DNA from: an uncultured SAR116 cluster alpha proteobacterium
GTDB taxonomy: Bacteria > Pseudomonadota > Alphaproteobacteria > Puniceispirillales > Marisalimonadaceae
Length of the DNA: 38,543 bases
Reading direction: 5' to 3'
Assembly: GCA_902537945.1 (NCBI GenBank)
Contig: CACBDG010000019.1
Location: 1-38,543, forward strand
Shown: in pieces, positions 35,403-38,543 of the stretch
How positions within the stretch are numbered: the stretch's first letter is position 1
Layout of the letters: every line of letters starts with the position of its first letter
Notes under the pieces: model-generated
Databases searched by the model: none
Seen by the model: the letters and a program-made list of their open reading frames with translations, nothing else
Told to the model about the DNA's origin: nothing
Made by a program: the position numbers and the translations under genes

Positions 35403-38400
35403 ATGTTGAATAGAATTAAAAATAGAAGATTCATTAGTGTTGCATTGTTATGTTCATTATCATTCCAACTAACAATTTCTTTTACAAAAGAAGCTCAAAG
35501 CGAAAATTTTTTTACTAGATTTTTTTCAAAAATGTCATTTGAAGCAAAGCAATCTGAAAAAAATCAAATTTATAAAGCAGATATTGATTTGTTAAACATT
35601 GATACATTGATTAATTTTGAATTTTCTATTATTGATATTTTAAAAAATTACGTAGACGAAGAAAATATTAAAAAGTTCCTAAATAATATTCTAGATAAAG
35701 ATGATGAAAATATAGACGCAAAAAACCTAGATGAGTTCAATAATATTCTTCCAAAATCTAGTTCTAACAAATTGAACGGGCAAGCTTTAATAAGGATAGC
35801 TAAGAAATTAGGAAAAGATGAAAAAACTAAATTTGAAATTAAAAAAAATATAGTAATTAAAATTGTATCATCTTTCGGTATTAAACTTACTTACAATGAT
35901 AAAGTTAAAAAGGAAGATATTCTAAAGGTTGAAAAAGAAAATAACATAGATATTAAAGAAGCCTCTTCATCAAACATACCTGTAATAGCTGGTGTTGGTG
36001 GACTTGCAGCTATTGGAGGCGGTGGCGGAGGAGGTAGTGGTGGAAGTAGCACTTCTTCAACCTTTTTGGATAGTGGAACCTCATCTTACTCATATAATTC
36101 TTCTTTAGATGATACTTGGAGATCAAGACAAGAATATAAAAATGCAAATATTGTCAGAACTGTAAATTATCCTGCATATATTCACCCCTACACTCTAATT
36201 GGGGTTGATGACGCATACGCTTATGGTTTATCTGGAACTGGACAAACAATTGCAATTATGGATGGAGGGTTCACCATTGGCCATAGTGAAAATGATGGAA
36301 AAACACTGAATAATTATGGCTCTTATACTAGTAGTCAACATGGTCAACATGTAGCAGGCATAGCCACTGCAGGTTATGATAACAATAACTCATCTTTCAA
36401 TTCATCATGGAGTGGAACTTACGGAAACCTTACATATGGAACGATGGGTGTTGCATATGATGCAAGTTTACATATTTCATCCTATGATAATGGATCAGGT
36501 GGTGTAGGCACCCCAACTCATTGGGCAAGTGCAACCGATTCTGCAAGAACTTATGGTGCAATAGTTCAAAACAATTCCTGGGGATTTGATGAACAATATG
36601 GTGGTGCAGATATTGATGATGTTAAAAATTACATGGACAATAACGGGCTTAATGGAGTTCAAACTTTAGTTACCTACCAGAGTATTGATAGTGATAGTGA
36701 TGGAATTTATGACGTTGGAAGTGGTAGTTCTATCAAAACTTGGACAACTGCTAATTGGGAAACTTATATAACTGCATTAAATAATTTCCAAGATAGTGGT
36801 ATAATAGTATTTGCCTTGTCTAATGATAACTCTAGATCAGATGCAGATATTGCAGCAGGACTTCCTGTTTTATTTTCTCAACTTTCAGAAGCTTGGATTA
36901 CTGTTGGTAACGTCCTTGTTAATAGTAATTCTGTTTCGTCTTCAACAGTTTCTTTGCAATCTGCACCTTGCGGGTCAACAGCTGAATATTGCTTGGTTGC
37001 AGATGGAAATTATATGGTAGCAACTGATGATGATAGTACTACAGATTATGTAGATTTGTCAGGTTCATCAATGGCTGCTCCACAAGTATCAGGATTAATT
37101 GCTTTACTAGCTCAGGCTTTTCCTAATCATACTCCAGAACAATTAGTTGATAGATTACTAGCATCCGCTGATAACTCTTTTTTTACTGCAAACGGAACAA
37201 CAAGGTTTGCTAACGGGATTACACATGGTTATTCTTCAACTTTTGGACACGGCATTCCTAACATTTATTCTGCTTTGCAACCTATTACTTCATCTCGATC
37301 AATTGTTTTAGGAAATAATATTACCAGTAATCAAAGGGTTGATCTTTCAACAAGTTTAATACGAACAAGTCCAGTTATTGGTGATTCACTCGAGAGAGCT
37401 CTAAAAGAAAAAAAAATCTTTTACTATGATGCATTAAATGGTGGTTTCGCTTTTAATATTTCCTCTTTATTGAAAAGAAATAGTACTTTTAAAACTAACA
37501 ATAGCTTTAATATGTTTAGTAATAATAAATCTAATATTATTCAAAAAGACTTTGATGGAATTTCATTTATACAAAGAACACAAGAAGAAAATATAATTGA
37601 TAATAGTATAATGGCTATTATACAGTCAAAAGAAACAACAAAAACTTTTTTTGGTAATAATGTAAATTTACAAAATGTTTTATCTTTTACTCAAAGAAAT
37701 TCAGATAGTAATAAACTAATTGATGAGACAAGTATATTCAAAATACCTTTTATAAATTCTTCAGAAAATGGGCAGACTATGGCTATGAAACATTACTTTA
37801 ACAAAGGTAGTTATACACTTGGTTATTTCGACGGAAATACACATGTCAATGGATTAGGTTCATCTGGAGCGATAGTAGAGTACTCAAGAGATTATGGAGA
37901 GTATATATCCTCTTTTTTTGCTGGAACATCAATAGAAAAGAATGGTTATTTAGATACCTCATTTGAAGGTGCATTTGCCAAAAAATCCGAAACGAAAACT
38001 AATTTTTTAGGTATTTCTTCTTATGGTTGGTTAAATCGGAATTGGTCCTTTAATTCTATAGCATCAATAGGAGTATCAGCTTTTAACAAAAAAGAAGCTG
38101 GGTTATTAGAAAATTTTGATAATTCATTAACTAGTTATTTTGCATTGGAATTTGGAAAATTTATTAATAATGAAGAAAATAAAAGTATTCATATTGGATT
38201 ATCTCAACCCGTTCGGGTTGAAAAAGGTAAAGCAAAAATTCAACTACCTGGATTATACGATTATAACGGAAACATAAATAGTGAGATAGTTGATATTAGT
38301 CTTGAACCTTCAGGGAGAGAAATGAATCTCATGCTTGGTTACAAAGATGAAATAAATAGCAAAACTGTTTTTGGTTTACAATATTCACTAACAAAAGATT

Positions 38401-38465
38401 ATGGGCATATAGCAAATAATGATCTTGTAAATAATATTTTTGCATCGCTGGAAATAAAGTTTTAA
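35403..38465 (+). CDS. Secreted subtilisin-like protease with autotransporter-like C-terminus
   Basis: A 1020-residue exported S8 serine protease. A signal peptide (about 1-33) precedes a Lys/Asp/Glu-rich region (about 35-190) without clear family, then a short hydrophobic plus polyglycine stretch (192-216), and the catalytic domain: Asp287 (AIMDGG), His313 (QHGQHVAG), oxyanion Asn474, Ser556 (LSGSSMAAP). Residues about 620-1020 are rich in alternating strand patterns and end in Phe (SLEIKF), like an outer-membrane beta-barrel. The segment LSQPVRVEKGKAKIQLP with SLEPSGREMNLMLGY recalls the C-termini of alphaproteobacterial S8 autotransporters. Outer-membrane display with the protease outside is the likely outcome. 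It follows lpxL after 81 bases. Confidence 0.88.
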   Translation: MLNRIKNRRFISVALLCSLSFQLTISFTKEAQSENFFTRFFSKMSFEAKQSEKNQIYKADIDLLNIDTLINFEFSIIDILKNYVDEENIKKFLNNILDKDDENIDAKNLDEFNNILPKSSSNKLNGQALIRIAKKLGKDEKTKFEIKKNIVIKIVSSFGIKLTYNDKVKKEDILKVEKENNIDIKEASSSNIPVIAGVGGLAAIGGGGGGGSGGSSTSSTFLDSGTSSYSYNSSLDDTWRSRQEYKNANIVRTVNYPAYIHPYTLIGVDDAYAYGLSGTGQTIAIMDGGFTIGHSENDGKTLNNYGSYTSSQHGQHVAGIATAGYDNNNSSFNSSWSGTYGNLTYGTMGVAYDASLHISSYDNGSGGVGTPTHWASATDSARTYGAIVQNNSWGFDEQYGGADIDDVKNYMDNNGLNGVQTLVTYQSIDSDSDGIYDVGSGSSIKTWTTANWETYITALNNFQDSGIIVFALSNDNSRSDADIAAGLPVLFSQLSEAWITVGNVLVNSNSVSSSTVSLQSAPCGSTAEYCLVADGNYMVATDDDSTTDYVDLSGSSMAAPQVSGLIALLAQAFPNHTPEQLVDRLLASADNSFFTANGTTRFANGITHGYSSTFGHGIPNIYSALQPITSSRSIVLGNNITSNQRVDLSTSLIRTSPVIGDSLERALKEKKIFYYDALNGGFAFNISSLLKRNSTFKTNNSFNMFSNNKSNIIQKDFDGISFIQRTQEENIIDNSIMAIIQSKETTKTFFGNNVNLQNVLSFTQRNSDSNKLIDETSIFKIPFINSSENGQTMAMKHYFNKGSYTLGYFDGNTHVNGLGSSGAIVEYSRDYGEYISSFFAGTSIEKNGYLDTSFEGAFAKKSETKTNFLGISSYGWLNRNWSFNSIASIGVSAFNKKEAGLLENFDNSLTSYFALEFGKFINNEENKSIHIGLSQPVRVEKGKAKIQLPGLYDYNGNINSEIVDISLEPSGREMNLMLGYKDEINSKTVFGLQYSLTKDYGHIANNDLVNNIFASLEIKF

Positions 38466-38543
38466 TGAGTATATGCAAGATAAGCTTAATTTTAATTTTA
38501 ATTTTAATAAATTTATTTTCTTGCAATGCAAAAAATAAAGATT
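38465..38543 (+). CDS. Lipoprotein (N-terminal part, runs off the window)
   Basis: ATG at 38465 uses the last A of the protease stop codon (TAATG), a one-base overlap that usually means translational coupling. The 26 visible codons give a positively charged start (Cys-Lys), a Leu/Ile-rich core and the lipobox LFSC with Cys at residue 20, then NAKNKD. It is a signal peptide for lipidation, and the mature part lies outside the window. A tandem TTAATT repeat (38486-38506) encodes the Leu-Ile core. The overlap ties it to the subtilase, but its function cannot be judged. Confidence 0.7.
   Translation, partial: MSICKISLILILILINLFSCNAKNKD

Noticed and set aside
35999-36053. Polyglycine stretch in the subtilase as a GlyGly-CTERM or sorting tag
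   Set aside because: It is internal (residues about 200-216) and lies before the catalytic domain, not at the C-terminus, so it is more likely a flexible hinge.

Overview
The window is a dense, very AT-rich, gene-packed piece of a bacterial chromosome. The evidence points to a streamlined marine alphaproteobacterium of the surface ocean. Supporting signs are the separate b' and b subunits of F0 ATP synthase, the cox operon order coxB-coxA-ctaB-coxF-ctaG-coxC-SURF1, an alphaproteobacterial-type homoserine kinase and plant-type glutamate-cysteine ligase, and a blue-tuned proteorhodopsin with its own retinal pathway. Low GC and short spacers suggest a lineage such as HIMB59/AEGEAN-169 or a relative; the sequence alone does not let me fix the lineage. 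I see no rRNA, tRNA, CRISPR array, transposase, integrase or phage gene.

Layout. 1-750: end of the F0 ATP synthase genes (b' cut by the window edge, then b). 751-1179: small lipoprotein on the other strand. 1265-3653: ispH-thrB-rnhA, tightly coupled. 3658-6169 (minus): a DsbD/ScsB-type thiol-disulfide reductase followed by a Prx5-type peroxiredoxin. 6223-6783: YqgE/AlgH. 6789-15228 (minus): one long run, coxB-coxA-ctaB-coxF-ctaG-coxC-SURF1-thrC-M16 peptidase, holding the aa3-type cytochrome oxidase with its assembly factors, plus threonine synthase and a processing-peptidase-like protease. 15490-16938: tldD. 16943-19142 (minus): gshA and rsmE. 19219-20136: ubiA. 20146-25314 (minus): the light-energy module, proteorhodopsin, a strong intrinsic terminator, then crtI-crtB-crtY-blh. 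25315-25674: the largest non-coding stretch, with the likely proteorhodopsin control region. 25675-27411 (minus): an unrecognised gene with a GGCT-like motif, and argC. 27516-29537: tldE/pmbA and a tyrosine-phosphatase-like gene. 29552-31300 (minus): an MsbA-type ABC exporter. 31429-35321: a lipid A/Kdo block (DUF374 acyltransferase, waaA, lpxK, lpxL). 35403-38465: a large secreted subtilase with an autotransporter-like C-terminus, followed with a 1-base overlap by a lipoprotein gene that runs off the window.

How the parts fit. Three energy systems lie close together: ATP synthase, terminal oxidase and a light-driven proton pump. Proteorhodopsin needs retinal; crtB, crtI, crtY and blh convert GGPP to phytoene, lycopene, beta-carotene and retinal, but no GGPP synthase gene lies in the window. 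A terminator right after proteorhodopsin, with almost no space before crtI, suggests that carotenoid genes are fed by limited read-through. The lipid A genes, the MsbA-type exporter and the surface protease form an envelope region at the right end. Six convergent gene pairs are separated by only 0 to 14 bases, a mark of genome streamlining.
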